Positions 31,259 to 40,361 are shown, numbered from the stretch's first letter. The stretch is DNA of 40,494 bases from Lacticaseibacillus chiayiensis (GCF_004123795.1 NZ_MSSM01000004.1:1-40494); one strand, 5' to 3'. A program made the numbers and translations. Notes: generated from the sequence alone by a model not told the origin.

Positions 31259-32707
31259 ATGCGGGGAATCAAACATTGGGCCGTTGCCATCGTGGCACTT
31301 TTAGCCATGCTCGTTGGCTTCGCTGTTCATCAACCAACACCAACTGCAGCTGCCGGCGACGATCTTGCAGCGATCCAAAAGCGGGGCTATCTGATCGTTG
31401 GCCTGTCCGCCGACTACGCCCCATTGGAGTTCCATGCGACACTCAATGGCGCTGATACCATCGTCGGCGCGGATATTTCCATGTCCAAACAGATTGCGAA
31501 GGATATGGGCGTGAAACTGCAGATTAAGGAAATGAATTTCACCGCCCTGATCGGCGCATTGAAAACCGGTAAAATCGATTTGATTGTCTCCGGTATGTCC
31601 AAAACACCTGAACGGGAAAAAGAAGTTAATTTCTCCCAGCCTTACCTGTACGAAACGCAGGTCATGGTGATTCGCAAAGCCGATAAAGCCAAATATAAAT
31701 CGATCGCCGATTTTTCCGGTAAGCGCGTTGGCGCGCAGAAACAAACCACACAGGAGCAGCTGGCCAAAACCCAACTGCCCGGCGCTAAAGTCATCAGCCT
31801 CGACAAAGCCAATGATGTCATTGCCCAGATTTCTTACAACAAATTGGACGCCGGTGTCATGGCAAGCACCATTGCTGATTCGTATGTGGCTCGCACGCCG
31901 AGCCTGATGGTGCTGGATCCGCATTTTGCCACCGACAAAGCACCGACTGCCATTGCGGTTAACAAGCAGTCACCGGCACTCCTTGCTCAAGTCAACAAAA
32001 CCATCAGCAAGGTCAAAGGCGCCAAGTACAAGCAGTATTTGCAGGCTGCTTACAAACTGCAGGATCAGAATCAGGGTTTCTGGGCTAAATATGGAAACTA
32101 CTTCATCCGTGGCGCAATTTATACCCTGATTTTCGCGGCGTTAACCGTCTTCTTCGGTACCATCATCGGTACCTTGCTAGCGTTGATGAAGCTCAGCCGC
32201 AATTGGCTGGCCAAGGCCGTTGCCAATGTCTACATTGAATTCATTCGGGGCACGCCATTACTGGTTCAGGCGTTCATTGTTTTCTTCGGCACCCAGATTC
32301 TCGGTCTTGACCTCAGCGCCTTTGTTGCCGGTGCTATCGCGATGGCCATCAATTCTGGTGCCTATGTTGCCGAAATCATTCGTGGCGGGATCAATTCCGT
32401 CCCAGTTGGTCAAACCGAAGCGGCTCGTTCGCTGGGGTTACATCAACGCCAAGCGATGCGTTACGTGATTTTGCCACAAGCCATGAAAAATATCTGGCCG
32501 GCCCTCGGAAACGAATTTGTCACCGATATCAAGGAAAGTTCAGTGCTGTCTGTGATTGGCGCGACCGAATTAATGTTTGAAGGTACGGTCGTTCAAGGCG
32601 CTTCCTTCAAGCCGTTTCTACCGCTTGTCGTCGTTGCCATTTTCTACTTCATCATGACCTTCACCTTGTCGCGTTTGTTACGTTTGATCGAAAAACGGTT
32701 TAACTAA
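31259..32707 (+). CDS. Amino-acid ABC transporter: fused substrate-binding protein and permease
   Basis: 482 aa from ATG 31259 (AAGGAG 8 nt upstream). A signal segment (WAVAIVALLAMLVGFAVHQ) precedes a type-3 binding-protein domain (IQKRGYLIVGLSADYAPLEF, SGMSKTPEREKEVNFSQPYL, up to ~265). Then come a GlnP/ArtQ-type permease domain with five membrane helices and the EAARSLGL cytoplasmic loop that docks the ATPase. Fusions of this kind transport glutamine, arginine, histidine or asparagine. No ATP-binding protein gene is next to it, so a distant ATPase must serve it. Its place before argG and behind an ARG-box suggests arginine, citrulline or glutamine uptake. Confidence 0.88.
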   Translation: MRGIKHWAVAIVALLAMLVGFAVHQPTPTAAAGDDLAAIQKRGYLIVGLSADYAPLEFHATLNGADTIVGADISMSKQIAKDMGVKLQIKEMNFTALIGALKTGKIDLIVSGMSKTPEREKEVNFSQPYLYETQVMVIRKADKAKYKSIADFSGKRVGAQKQTTQEQLAKTQLPGAKVISLDKANDVIAQISYNKLDAGVMASTIADSYVARTPSLMVLDPHFATDKAPTAIAVNKQSPALLAQVNKTISKVKGAKYKQYLQAAYKLQDQNQGFWAKYGNYFIRGAIYTLIFAALTVFFGTIIGTLLALMKLSRNWLAKAVANVYIEFIRGTPLLVQAFIVFFGTQILGLDLSAFVAGAIAMAINSGAYVAEIIRGGINSVPVGQTEAARSLGLHQRQAMRYVILPQAMKNIWPALGNEFVTDIKESSVLSVIGATELMFEGTVVQGASFKPFLPLVVVAIFYFIMTFTLSRLLRLIEKRFN

Positions 32708-32730
32708 GATAAAAAAGGAGATACTCACTT

Positions 32731-33951
32731 ATGACAGAAAAAATTGTATTGGCTTATTCAGGTGGTTTGGACACATCCGTTGCGATTCCTTGGTTAATGG
32801 ATAAAGGCTACGAGGTCATCGCCGTGGTTTTAAACGTCGGCCAACCGAACGCCGACTTTGACGCCATTCAACAAAAGGCGCTCAAAGTCGGGGCGATCGA
32901 TTCGATTGTCATCGACGCCCAAGACGAGTTCGCCGATCACTATGTCGCACCGGTCATCAAAGCCAATGCACTGTATGAAGGTGACTACCCGCTTGTTTCG
33001 GCACTATCCCGACCGTTAATCATTGAGCATCTGGTCAAAATTGCCCACGAACAAAACGCCACAGCCATCGCCCATGGCTCAACCGGCAAGGGTAATGATC
33101 AGGTTCGTTTTGAAGCAGCGATTCACGCACTCGATCCCGATATGAAAATCGAAGCGCCAATTCGCGATTTCCACTGGTCACGCGAAGAAGAAATTGATTA
33201 CGCAAAAGATCATCATGTGCCGGTCCCGATCGGCAAAGCTTCACCGTATTCCATTGACGCCAATCTCTGGGGACGCGCTAATGAAGCCGGTATCCTCGAA
33301 AATCCTTGGAATCAGGCACCCGATGACGCTTGGGGTATGACCGTAGCACCGGAAGAAGCGCCAGATAAACCGACTTTTCTTGATCTGACATTCGAACAAG
33401 GTGTGCCGGTCGCCTTAAATGATGAGCACATGCCACTCGCCGCTATGATCAAAAAGCTCAACCAAATTGCCGGTGCAAACGGTATCGGCCGCATCGACAA
33501 AATCGAAAACCGCCTCGTGGGCATTAAATCCCGCGAAGTCTATGAAGCCCCTGCCGCTGCCGTCATCATGGCTGCCCATCAAGACTTGGAAAATCTGACC
33601 CTCGAACGTGATGTGCAGCACTTCAAGCCAACGATCGAAAACAAACTCACAAACATGATCTATGAAGCCCAGTGGATCTCACCGTTATTCGACGCATTAA
33701 TGGCCTTCATCGACAAAACGCAGGCAGTCGTTAATGGTACCGTCAAAATGAAACTCTACAAGGGTAATGCCGTTGCCGTTGCCCGCAAGTCCGCCCACAA
33801 TTCACTCTACGACGAAGATCTGGCCACTTACACCAGCGCCGACTCCTTCGATCAGGAAGCAGCAGCCGGCTTCATCAAACTTTGGACGTTGCCGACCACT
33901 GTTTTCGAGCAGGTCAACCACGTGCACTCCGAGGAAAAGCAACATGACTGA
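32731..33951 (+). CDS. argG: Argininosuccinate synthase
   Basis: 406 aa. The ATP-binding P-loop-like [15 protein letters not shown] opens the protein, followed by [15 protein letters not shown] (citrulline/aspartate site) and [12 protein letters not shown]. The enzyme joins citrulline and aspartate using ATP in arginine synthesis. AAAAAGGAG lies upstream of the ATG, 23 bp after the transporter gene. The start of argH lies within the last codons. Confidence 0.97.
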   Translation: MTEKIVLAYSGGLDTSVAIPWLMDKGYEVIAVVLNVGQPNADFDAIQQKALKVGAIDSIVIDAQDEFADHYVAPVIKANALYEGDYPLVSALSRPLIIEHLVKIAHEQNATAIAHGSTGKGNDQVRFEAAIHALDPDMKIEAPIRDFHWSREEEIDYAKDHHVPVPIGKASPYSIDANLWGRANEAGILENPWNQAPDDAWGMTVAPEEAPDKPTFLDLTFEQGVPVALNDEHMPLAAMIKKLNQIAGANGIGRIDKIENRLVGIKSREVYEAPAAAVIMAAHQDLENLTLERDVQHFKPTIENKLTNMIYEAQWISPLFDALMAFIDKTQAVVNGTVKMKLYKGNAVAVARKSAHNSLYDEDLATYTSADSFDQEAAAGFIKLWTLPTTVFEQVNHVHSEEKQHD

Positions 33952-35335
33952 TAAGCTATGGGGCGGGCGCTTCACCGAAAAAGCCGCGCACTGGGTCGAT
34001 GCTTTCGGCGCTTCCATCGGCTTTGATCAGCAGATGGCCAAAGAAGATCTGGAAGGTTCTTTAGCACACGTTAAAATGCTCGGTCAAACCGGGATCATTC
34101 CACAAGCAGACGCTGACAAAATTACGGCCGGCCTGCATCATCTCCAAAAAGAACTGGCCGCTGGGAAGTTACATTTTACCGTGGAAAACGAAGACATCCA
34201 CCTCAACATGGAAGCTTTACTGACCGCCGAAATCGGACCCGTTGCCGGCAAGTTGCACACTGCACGCTCGCGTAATGATCAGGTTGCCACTGACTTACAT
34301 CTTTGGCTCAAACATCGTCTGCCGGAAATTAAAGAAGCCTTGACCAACTTGCAAACAGTTTTGGTTGGTCAGGCCAGAGCCTACGCTGACACCATCATGC
34401 CCGGCTACACCCACATGCAGCACGCCCAGCCGATTACCTATGGCCACTATTTGTTGGCGTATTTCGAAATGTTCCAGCGTGACTGGGAACGTTTTGACTT
34501 TACCCAAAAGCACACCGACATTTTGCCATTAGGAGCTGCTGCGCTGGCTGGCACCACCTTTCCGATCGATCGTACCCAGGTTGCCAAAGAACTAGGCTTC
34601 GATCAGCTGTACCACAACAGCTTGGATGCCGTGTCGGATCGCGATTTCGGACTGGAATTTCTCAGCAACAGTGCGATTTTGATGCAGCATCTAAGTCGCA
34701 TGGCCGAAGAACTGATTTTGTGGTCAACATTTGAGTTCAACTATATCGAACTCGGCGACGATTTTTCCACCGGCAGTTCGATTATGCCGCAAAAGAAAAA
34801 CCCGGACTTTGCCGAACTCATTCGCGGCAAAACCGGGCGGGTGTACGGTGCCTTGATGGGGCTGCTCACCACCATGAAGGCAATTCCGCTGGCCTATAAC
34901 AAGGACATGCAGGAAGACAAAGAACCGATTTTTGACACCTACAACACCATTCTCGGCTCGCTGCATATTTTCACCGGCATGCTCAGCGATCTGACTGTCC
35001 ATGAAAAACGCATGGCCGAAGCCACCACCCACGACTTCAGCAACGCGACCGAACTCGCCGACTATCTGGCCACCAAAGGCGTTCCTTTCCGCCAGGCACA
35101 TGCCATTGTCGGTGAGCTGGTGCTAAAGGGCATCAAATCCGGCACCGCCTTGCAGGACATGCCTCTCAGCGAGCTTCAACAAGCCGCACCGCAAATCGAA
35201 AGCGACGTCTACGCCGAACTCACCGCCAAAGCCGCCGTCAATCGCCGCACGTCACTAGGCGGCACTGCCGTCAGCAACGTCTTGAAAGAAGTGGCTAGGG
35301 ATGAAAAAATCATTGCGGCACATGCGAAGGAGTAG
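33944..35335 (+). CDS. argH: Argininosuccinate lyase
   Basis: 463 aa from ATG 33944, which overlaps the argG stop by 8 bp; the longer upstream frame is inside argG and not used. [19 protein letters not shown], the [12 protein letters not shown] block, [13 protein letters not shown], and the superfamily signature [12 protein letters not shown] with the catalytic Ser loop are all intact. It splits argininosuccinate to arginine and fumarate. Last gene of the arg unit. Confidence 0.97.
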   Translation: MTDKLWGGRFTEKAAHWVDAFGASIGFDQQMAKEDLEGSLAHVKMLGQTGIIPQADADKITAGLHHLQKELAAGKLHFTVENEDIHLNMEALLTAEIGPVAGKLHTARSRNDQVATDLHLWLKHRLPEIKEALTNLQTVLVGQARAYADTIMPGYTHMQHAQPITYGHYLLAYFEMFQRDWERFDFTQKHTDILPLGAAALAGTTFPIDRTQVAKELGFDQLYHNSLDAVSDRDFGLEFLSNSAILMQHLSRMAEELILWSTFEFNYIELGDDFSTGSSIMPQKKNPDFAELIRGKTGRVYGALMGLLTTMKAIPLAYNKDMQEDKEPIFDTYNTILGSLHIFTGMLSDLTVHEKRMAEATTHDFSNATELADYLATKGVPFRQAHAIVGELVLKGIKSGTALQDMPLSELQQAAPQIESDVYAELTAKAAVNRRTSLGGTAVSNVLKEVARDEKIIAAHAKE

Positions 35336-35357
35336 GCAACTTTATTAGTTCCATGCC

Positions 35358-35463
35358 GTGCCAAGCTCCGCAATCTCCGGCTAGATGTGGGGTGGCGACC
35401 GCGAAGCTAGAGGGGTGGGCACGACTGAGCCCCATCTGGCCTACGATTGCTCCGCTTTGGCAC
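35358..35463. repeat. Second type of long palindrome downstream of argH
   Basis: The left arm 35358-35392 (GTGCCAAGCTCCGCAATC, then GGCTAGATGTGGGG) is complementary, with several mismatches, to the right arm 35429-35463 (CCCCATCTGGCC, GATTGCTCCGCTTTGGCAC), around a ~36-nt centre. It is unrelated in sequence to the 5'-UTR element and is in a 3', not 5', position. No other copy is in the window. Confidence 0.65.
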
Positions 35464-35502
35464 TACGATCTTGGAAACTTCACTACGTTGTTATAATGAA
35501 GC

Positions 35503-35549
35503 AAAAAAATGGACGAATTTTTCCCAAATTGGAAGTTTCGTCCATTTTT
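35503..35549. terminator. Bidirectional terminator between argH and the MupG-like gene
   Basis: AAAAATGGACGAA (35505-35517) and TTCGTCCATTTTT (35537-35549) are perfectly complementary, with A- and T-runs on the two sides, between convergent genes. Confidence 0.9.
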
Positions 35550-35588
35550 GTATTGTGGCCGTTGGTTATGAACAACCGACTTCTTGCT

Positions 35589-36695
35589 TCATTTACTCAG
35601 TTCCCGCTTCTCCAGCACAAACGTCGACCAAGGTTTAACCAGATCCAAAAAGCCAAGATCGTCCGCACAGATGCGGCCGATCCGATTGCGCTGGCCGTCA
35701 TCGGTGAATGGCGTCAAGACGATCTGCAGCTCGCCTTTGTACCGGCCATATGCCGAGTTCACGACCACAATGTCCCCGCGCTCAAACGCTTGGCCGTGAT
35801 CATGCGGCGGAATGTCGGCCTTACTGTACGTGATGCGTGGTTGGGTGTCCCGCAACAAGTACGCCGAGGCATCCCCACGATAAAGATGTGGTTTGGCAAA
35901 CGCAATTTTTTCTTCAACCGGCGTCATGCTGTTGAGCATTTCCGCGTGTAACACAGGATAGGGCGCCAAAAAGGCTGCTGCGACTGCTTTCAGTTCTGCT
36001 TCACTAGCAAACGCATTGCCGATGATCACGTCATCGATTTGACCGGTCAGCCGCAAATGACTGGTTTGACTGGCAATATCCCGGTGCCGGTCACTTTCCA
36101 TTGTCGGCAGCCCGTCTTGAATCGGCCACGGCCCGATTTTGCCATTAGCCGACGTGACGAATGCCGCGGTGTGCAAACCGTAATGCCGATATTGCTCGGA
36201 ATACTCGGCAAAAATTGCCTCGCTCAACCCCGTCAAAGCTTGCGGATAAAAATTGTGACAGCCGATTAAGTTCTCGCGGTCGGGATCGTAGGCCATGATG
36301 CTGGCGAGATAATTAGTCCCACGGCTCATATTCAGCTCGATTTTTAGGCCATATGGATTGCGCGTCATCCGTGCTTCTTCCGCCCCGGTGAACCCTTCAT
36401 CCAGCCGCAGCCCCCACACATGGAGGTCATCGAAAAAGCTCAGATCATCATAACTGATCTTCAATTCCGCGAACAACGCCGGATTGATATCAACGATCGT
36501 CTTAAAGCCAAGCTTGTTGGCATAATCAATCGTCTGACTAAATCTAGCCAGCAGATCTTCACCATCTTCGCCTAACAGTTGCAACAGCGACGTGAAAATG
36601 CAGGTATACCCATAACGTTGGGCGAGATCGAGATAAGCCTTGTCGTCCTCGAAACTGCTTTGATCCGGATAAAGCGAGATACCTAATCGTTTCAT
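35589..36695 (-). CDS. MupG/DUF871 family TIM-barrel phosphoglycoside hydrolase
   Basis: 368 aa. LGISLYPDQSSFEDDKAYLDLA at the start, FKTIVDINP, LRLDEGFTG, KIELNMSRG, and GCHNFYP followed by the late FERGDIVVVNSAYGRYKGELQI small domain are the DUF871/MupG layout. The characterised MupG hydrolyses MurNAc-6-phosphate-GlcNAc in peptidoglycan recycling. Here it sits beside a Lac/Cel-type PTS, so it probably cleaves the phosphorylated disaccharide brought in by that PTS, which need not be a muropeptide sugar. It starts 17 bp after the DUF3284 gene. Confidence 0.88.
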   Translation of the reverse strand: MKRLGISLYPDQSSFEDDKAYLDLAQRYGYTCIFTSLLQLLGEDGEDLLARFSQTIDYANKLGFKTIVDINPALFAELKISYDDLSFFDDLHVWGLRLDEGFTGAEEARMTRNPYGLKIELNMSRGTNYLASIMAYDPDRENLIGCHNFYPQALTGLSEAIFAEYSEQYRHYGLHTAAFVTSANGKIGPWPIQDGLPTMESDRHRDIASQTSHLRLTGQIDDVIIGNAFASEAELKAVAAAFLAPYPVLHAEMLNSMTPVEEKIAFAKPHLYRGDASAYLLRDTQPRITYSKADIPPHDHGQAFERGDIVVVNSAYGRYKGELQIVLTPFTDDGQRNRIGRICADDLGFLDLVKPWSTFVLEKRELSK

Positions 36696-36712
36696 TTCAC
36701 AAAAATCCCTTC

Positions 36713-37132
36713 TTAGCTAAAATATTGTGCAGCCATTTGGCGTGACATCTTTTTAAAACGATGCTTGCGTTGCCAATGCAATAAAAATCCAGCTGTGCGA
36801 TTATTAGCTTTGCCTTTAGCGGTTTTACCTTCAATTGTTTCCGTATAGTGCAGCATCGTCTTGTGATCACCGAGATCGCGCAATTGGTAATCCACCTGAT
36901 AATGGTCGCGATCGGTGTCGAGTTCATACGCGTATCGTTCATTGGCGATGGCATGCGTAATCGTCAGCTTGCCAGTCATGCCGTTAGCCCATTTTTTCTG
37001 ATACGTGAAGCCATCAAGACTTCCGGGCAGGACCTCTCGACCAGTGTGCGCCTTGATATCCGCTTGTGCAGAGCGCATCAGTTGGCCGTACATGAACGAC
37101 GCCGGCACTTTGAACATCATTTGAATTTCCAA
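36713..37132 (-). CDS. DUF3284 domain protein of PTS locus
   Basis: 139 aa beginning MEIQMMFKVPASFMYGQLMRS, with LPGSLDGFTYQKKW and YELDTDRDHYQVDYQLRD, a START-like small alpha/beta protein. DUF3284 proteins are found mainly in operons with lactose/cellobiose PTS genes; their activity is not established to my knowledge. It is 39 bp after EIIC and 17 bp before the MupG-like gene, so it is part of the same minus-strand unit. AGAGAGGTGA precedes the ATG. Confidence 0.85.
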   Translation of the reverse strand: MEIQMMFKVPASFMYGQLMRSAQADIKAHTGREVLPGSLDGFTYQKKWANGMTGKLTITHAIANERYAYELDTDRDHYQVDYQLRDLGDHKTMLHYTETIEGKTAKGKANNRTAGFLLHWQRKHRFKKMSRQMAAQYFS

Positions 37133-37171
37133 TTAAAAATCACCTCTCTAAGTCCACTGACGCCAATTGAA

Positions 37172-38533
37172 TCAATCATCAAGTTGCGCCGGTTTGATGC
37201 GGTTGGCCGCCTTGACAAACGGTACGTAGATTAAGAAGCCGATCACCATGTTGACCAGTTGCAGAACTGCTGCCCGCCAATCCATGGTGGCCACTAAAGC
37301 ATTCAAAAATGGTGGCATGGACCAGACAATCTGGTTCTTAATTGGTGATACCAACCCCATCATCACTGCGCCATAAGCAATGGAGACCATGACAACTGGT
37401 GCCAAAATGAATGGGATGAAGTAAATCGGATCAAGCACGATTGGCATCCCGAACATGACCGGTTCGTTAACGTTGAAGAAGCCTGGCGCAATAGATAACT
37501 TCGCCACTGCCCGTTGATCATCACGTTTTGAGAACATCAGGATGGCAATTAACAACAGCAATGTCGAACCCGCGCCACCAATCCAAGCATACAGATCAAA
37601 GGAGTTACGTGTCCACAAATATGGTAAGGCTTGCCCTTTTGAGAATGCGTTAATGTTGGCAATTTGGGCGGTCAACCAAATACTGTCAAGCACCGGTCCC
37701 AACACATTGGTACCGTGAATCCCGAAAAACCAGAAAACCTGAACCAAAATCGTCATCAGCAACACAGCGCCATAACCTTGGCTTAAGCCCAATAACGGTT
37801 CCTGCAAGACTTTGGCAATAAATTCGATCACCGTGGTACCAAATTGGGTGAAGAGATAGTTGATGATGCCAACGCCATACAAAGCAACTGCAGCCGGCAC
37901 GATCCCGGTGAAAGCTTTGGCAACAGCCGGTGGCACCGAGTCCGGCATTTTAATCGTGATGTTCTTTTTCATCAGCCAAATGTAAATCGTTGCAGCAATG
38001 GCACCCATCAACATGACAGTGAAGAAGCCGTATGCCCCAAAGAATTTACCGAAGTTGAAAAAGCCCCACATGCTGACGTCTTTACCGGAAACAACTGCCC
38101 CGGCATCGGTCAGAGTTTTCGCGGCCCCTTTTGCCAAACCGGTTTTCAACGTCATAGTGAAGTTTTGCGGCAGGCTCATGATGAACGTGCCGAGCGTGAC
38201 GATCCCCGCCGTTACCGGTTCGACTTTATATTGGACTGCCAGTTGATAGCCAAACGTAAACGAGAAAATCAACCCGAGAATCGCCAGTGTCCCAGTCCAG
38301 ACGACGGCATTAATTCCGATCAACCACTGCATCGAATTAACAAAACCGGTCCAGCCGAATTGGGTCGGAATATCCCGAATCAACGCATTCAGCACGGTCG
38401 AGATTGCCCCCGCCATCATCGCCGGCATGATCGCAATAAAAGCATCACGCAAAGCGACCAGCCAGCGAACCGATCCGATCCGCGCGGCGATTGGGACAAC
38501 ATGTTCATTGAGCCAATTGATAAGTTTATTCAT
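37172..38533 (-). CDS. PTS lactose/cellobiose-family EIIC permease
   Basis: 453 aa with about ten membrane helices. LRDAFIAIMPAMMAGAI near the start, FGIHGTNVLGPVLDSIW and the sugar-site block FFNVNEPVMFGMPIVLDP are the Lac-family EIIC signatures. It transports a beta-linked disaccharide or similar sugar with phosphorylation by the EIIB and EIIA encoded on the other side of the GntR gene. TGAGGAGTG lies 8-10 nt before the ATG. It follows gntR with a palindromic element between. Confidence 0.92.
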   Translation of the reverse strand: MNKLINWLNEHVVPIAARIGSVRWLVALRDAFIAIMPAMMAGAISTVLNALIRDIPTQFGWTGFVNSMQWLIGINAVVWTGTLAILGLIFSFTFGYQLAVQYKVEPVTAGIVTLGTFIMSLPQNFTMTLKTGLAKGAAKTLTDAGAVVSGKDVSMWGFFNFGKFFGAYGFFTVMLMGAIAATIYIWLMKKNITIKMPDSVPPAVAKAFTGIVPAAVALYGVGIINYLFTQFGTTVIEFIAKVLQEPLLGLSQGYGAVLLMTILVQVFWFFGIHGTNVLGPVLDSIWLTAQIANINAFSKGQALPYLWTRNSFDLYAWIGGAGSTLLLLIAILMFSKRDDQRAVAKLSIAPGFFNVNEPVMFGMPIVLDPIYFIPFILAPVVMVSIAYGAVMMGLVSPIKNQIVWSMPPFLNALVATMDWRAAVLQLVNMVIGFLIYVPFVKAANRIKPAQLDD

Positions 38534-38557
38534 GAGTTACACTCCTCAAAGTTTATT

Positions 38558-38676
38558 TGAGCGTGAACTGGCACGTTTAGGAGCTGGTGTGTAAGCTCGA
38601 GCGTGATGGCCCGGGCTTAGGCCATTGCGACCGAAACCCTTACACGCAAGCTCCTGCGCCAGTGAACGCGTTATGG
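38558..38676 (-). repeat. Palindromic 5'-UTR element, copy 7 (between gntR and EIIC)
   Basis: On the minus strand: CATAACGCGTTCACTGGCGC, AGGAGCTTGCGTGTAAGG, TTTCGGTCGCAATGGCC, GGGCCATCACGCTCGAGC, TTACACACCAGCTCC, GCCAGTTCACGCTCA. It starts 15 nt after the gntR stop and ends 24 nt before the EIIC ATG. Confidence 0.85.
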
Positions 38677-38691
38677 TGAGCCAACCTGGCC

Positions 38692-39402
38692 CTACCGCTC
38701 CAAATCAATATTCGTCGTATGGTAATACAGCGTCAGACCCTGATAAACAAAATAAGTTCGTGAAAAGTTAAAAACTTTCCCGCTTGCCAAATAGTTAATC
38801 CCATCAAGGCAAAGGCAATTGGTTTTTGCCGGAAGTTCCATCAAATCAGCATATTCAGCTGGCACTGGCAGCGACTGAATATAATTTTCCGTCGTACTAC
38901 CGACCATTTGATACGTGTTACGCAAATAGGCAAAGATCGACCCTTTGGCAATTTCAGCCGAAAGATGCGGGACAATCGCCTGCGGAAAATATGATTCTTC
39001 CAAGTCGTACAACTGTCCTTTTAAATACCGCAAACGCACGACTTGGTAAACCGAATCCCCCCAGTTCACATTACCGCGCTGTGCCAATGCGACGGTCGCG
39101 GGTATCAGTGCGAATTTGACGACTTTTGATGTCAGCGGGCCGCCTTTAACCATGGCCGTCTGATCAAACCCAATCGACATATTGAGCACCGCATCGGATT
39201 GTGCCGAATGATCAATGACGTAATACCCGCTGCCTTGCACACGCCGAACCAGTCCATGCGCAAACACCACATCCAGCGCTTTACGTATGGTGTTCCGGCT
39301 CGCTTGGTAACGATCCATCAACACCTGCTCGGTTGGCAGCTTGACCGGATACTGACCGGCCAGAATATCTTGAATCAATTGTTCTGCAATATCGTGATAC
39401 AT
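38692..39402 (-). CDS. GntR/HutC-family regulator (UTRA domain)
   Basis: 236 aa. The winged HTH (YPVKLPTEQVLMDRYQASRNTIRKALDVVFAHGLVRRVQGSGYYV) is followed by a UTRA effector domain (VYQVVRLRYLKGQLYDLEESYFPQ ... FNFSRTYFVYQGLTLYYHTTNI). It probably senses a sugar phosphate and controls the divergent PTS genes through the inverted repeat found in the EIIB promoter. GGGGGGAGG precedes the ATG. First gene of the minus unit. Confidence 0.9.
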   Translation of the reverse strand: MYHDIAEQLIQDILAGQYPVKLPTEQVLMDRYQASRNTIRKALDVVFAHGLVRRVQGSGYYVIDHSAQSDAVLNMSIGFDQTAMVKGGPLTSKVVKFALIPATVALAQRGNVNWGDSVYQVVRLRYLKGQLYDLEESYFPQAIVPHLSAEIAKGSIFAYLRNTYQMVGSTTENYIQSLPVPAEYADLMELPAKTNCLCLDGINYLASGKVFNFSRTYFVYQGLTLYYHTTNIDLER

Positions 39403-39430
39403 TTAAAACCTCCCCCCAATTTCAAATTCC

Positions 39431-39468
39431 TGAAAGCGCTTGTAAAATTTGTACCTACGAATTATAAT
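39431..39468 (+). promoter_or_regulatory. Promoter of the EIIB-EIIA unit with cre site
   Basis: TTGTAA (39440-39445) and TATAAT (39463-39468) are 17 nt apart. TGAAAGCGCTTGTA (39431-39444) fits the cre consensus at 12 of 14 positions and overlaps the -35 box, so CcpA repression is likely. Confidence 0.8.
39446..39463 (+). promoter_or_regulatory. GntR operator candidate
   Basis: AATTTGTA and TACGAATT form an 8-2-8 inverted repeat with one mismatch, filling the space between the -35 and -10 boxes. The divergent GntR regulator is the likely ligand. Confidence 0.65.
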
Positions 39469-39518
39469 AGCACATGAAACAGAAAACGGTTACATTTTTT
39501 AAAAAAGGAGTCTTAAAA

Positions 39519-39848
39519 ATGACAGAGAAAAAGATCATGTTGGTCTGCGCCGCCGGTATGTCAACCAGTATGCTAGTCGCACGCATGCAAAAAGCCGCCG
39601 AAAAAGACGGCATTGCCGTTAACATTTTCGCCACTTCCGCTTCCGATGCCGACAACAAATTGGCCGAAGAGAAACCGGATGTGTTAATGCTCGGCCCGCA
39701 AGTCCGCTACCTCGAAAGCCAGTTTAAAAAGAATCTGGACATCCCTGTGAGTGTCATCAATATGCAGGATTACGGCTTAATGAACGGCGAAAAAGTGCTG
39801 AGAGCCTCGCTTAAAACCATTGATGAAGGGAAAGGGACCGCCTCATGA
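39519..39848 (+). CDS. PTS lactose/cellobiose-family EIIB
   Basis: 109 aa from ATG 39519 (AAAAAAGGAG 8 nt upstream; the upstream frame to 39474 lacks a site). KIMLVCAAGMSTSMLV carries the phospho-accepting Cys10 in the family P-loop. It passes phosphate from EIIA to the sugar held by EIIC. Overlaps EIIA by 4 bp. Confidence 0.93.
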   Translation: MTEKKIMLVCAAGMSTSMLVARMQKAAEKDGIAVNIFATSASDADNKLAEEKPDVLMLGPQVRYLESQFKKNLDIPVSVINMQDYGLMNGEKVLRASLKTIDEGKGTAS

Positions 39849-40174
39849 GTGAAGCAGACAAGAATCTCGAAACCGTCATGGGCTTGATTATGAACGGTGG
39901 CAATGCGAAAAGCTCTGCCTTTGAAGCCATTCACGCCGCCAAAGCCGGTGATTTCAAGCTTGCCGATGAAAAGCTAAAAGAATCCGATCAGTTCTTAACC
40001 GAAGCTCATAATGTCCAAAGTGGGCTGTTAACCGCAGAAGCCCAAGGTGAGCACACCAAGGTCACGTTGCTCATGGTGCACAGTCAGGACCATTTGATGA
40101 ATGCCATCACCTTCCGCGATCTAGCAGGTGAAATGGTGGCACTTTACAAGCGATTGAGTGCCAAAGAAGCGTAA
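39845..40174 (+). CDS. PTS lactose/cellobiose-family EIIA
   Basis: 109 aa. VMGLIMNGGNAKSSAFEAIHAAKAGDF is the trimeric three-helix start and VHSQDHLMNAITF holds the phospho-accepting His79 and the metal-site Asp. It takes phosphate from HPr. Its ATG is inside the EIIB stop (ATGA), giving translational coupling. A hairpin terminator follows. Confidence 0.93.
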   Translation: MSEADKNLETVMGLIMNGGNAKSSAFEAIHAAKAGDFKLADEKLKESDQFLTEAHNVQSGLLTAEAQGEHTKVTLLMVHSQDHLMNAITFRDLAGEMVALYKRLSAKEA

Positions 40175-40175
40175 A

Positions 40176-40217
40176 AAAATAAACCTTTACCGGTCATGAA
40201 CCGGCGACGGTTTATTT
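40176..40217 (+). terminator. Probable terminator after EIIA
   Basis: AAATAAACC...ACCGGT and ACCGG...GGTTTATTT form a two-part stem with an internal loop. The T-run is short. Confidence 0.6.
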
Positions 40218-40304
40218 GTGATGGCACGAATCGAAAAAATGCAATGCTTACCCACTCCGTAGCGGCGCCTTTTCTTCGTACCATCATTTAAATGCATGCA
40301 TCTC

Positions 40305-40360
40305 AAAAAGACCAGCAAAAAAGCGACTTGATTGAACCGCCCTTTTGTTGGTCTTTTCTT
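40305..40360 (-). terminator. Probable terminator of the GNAT gene
   Basis: On the minus strand AAAAGACCA(A)CAAAA pairs with TTTTGCTGGTCTTTTT across a ~25-nt loop, just after the GNAT stop. Confidence 0.6.
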
Positions 40361-40361
40361 T

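Noticed and set aside
9454-38676. CRISPR array or insertion sequence as explanation of the repeats
   Set aside because: Copies are dispersed over 29 kb, single, palindromic along their whole length, and carry no spacers or transposase; no target duplications were seen.
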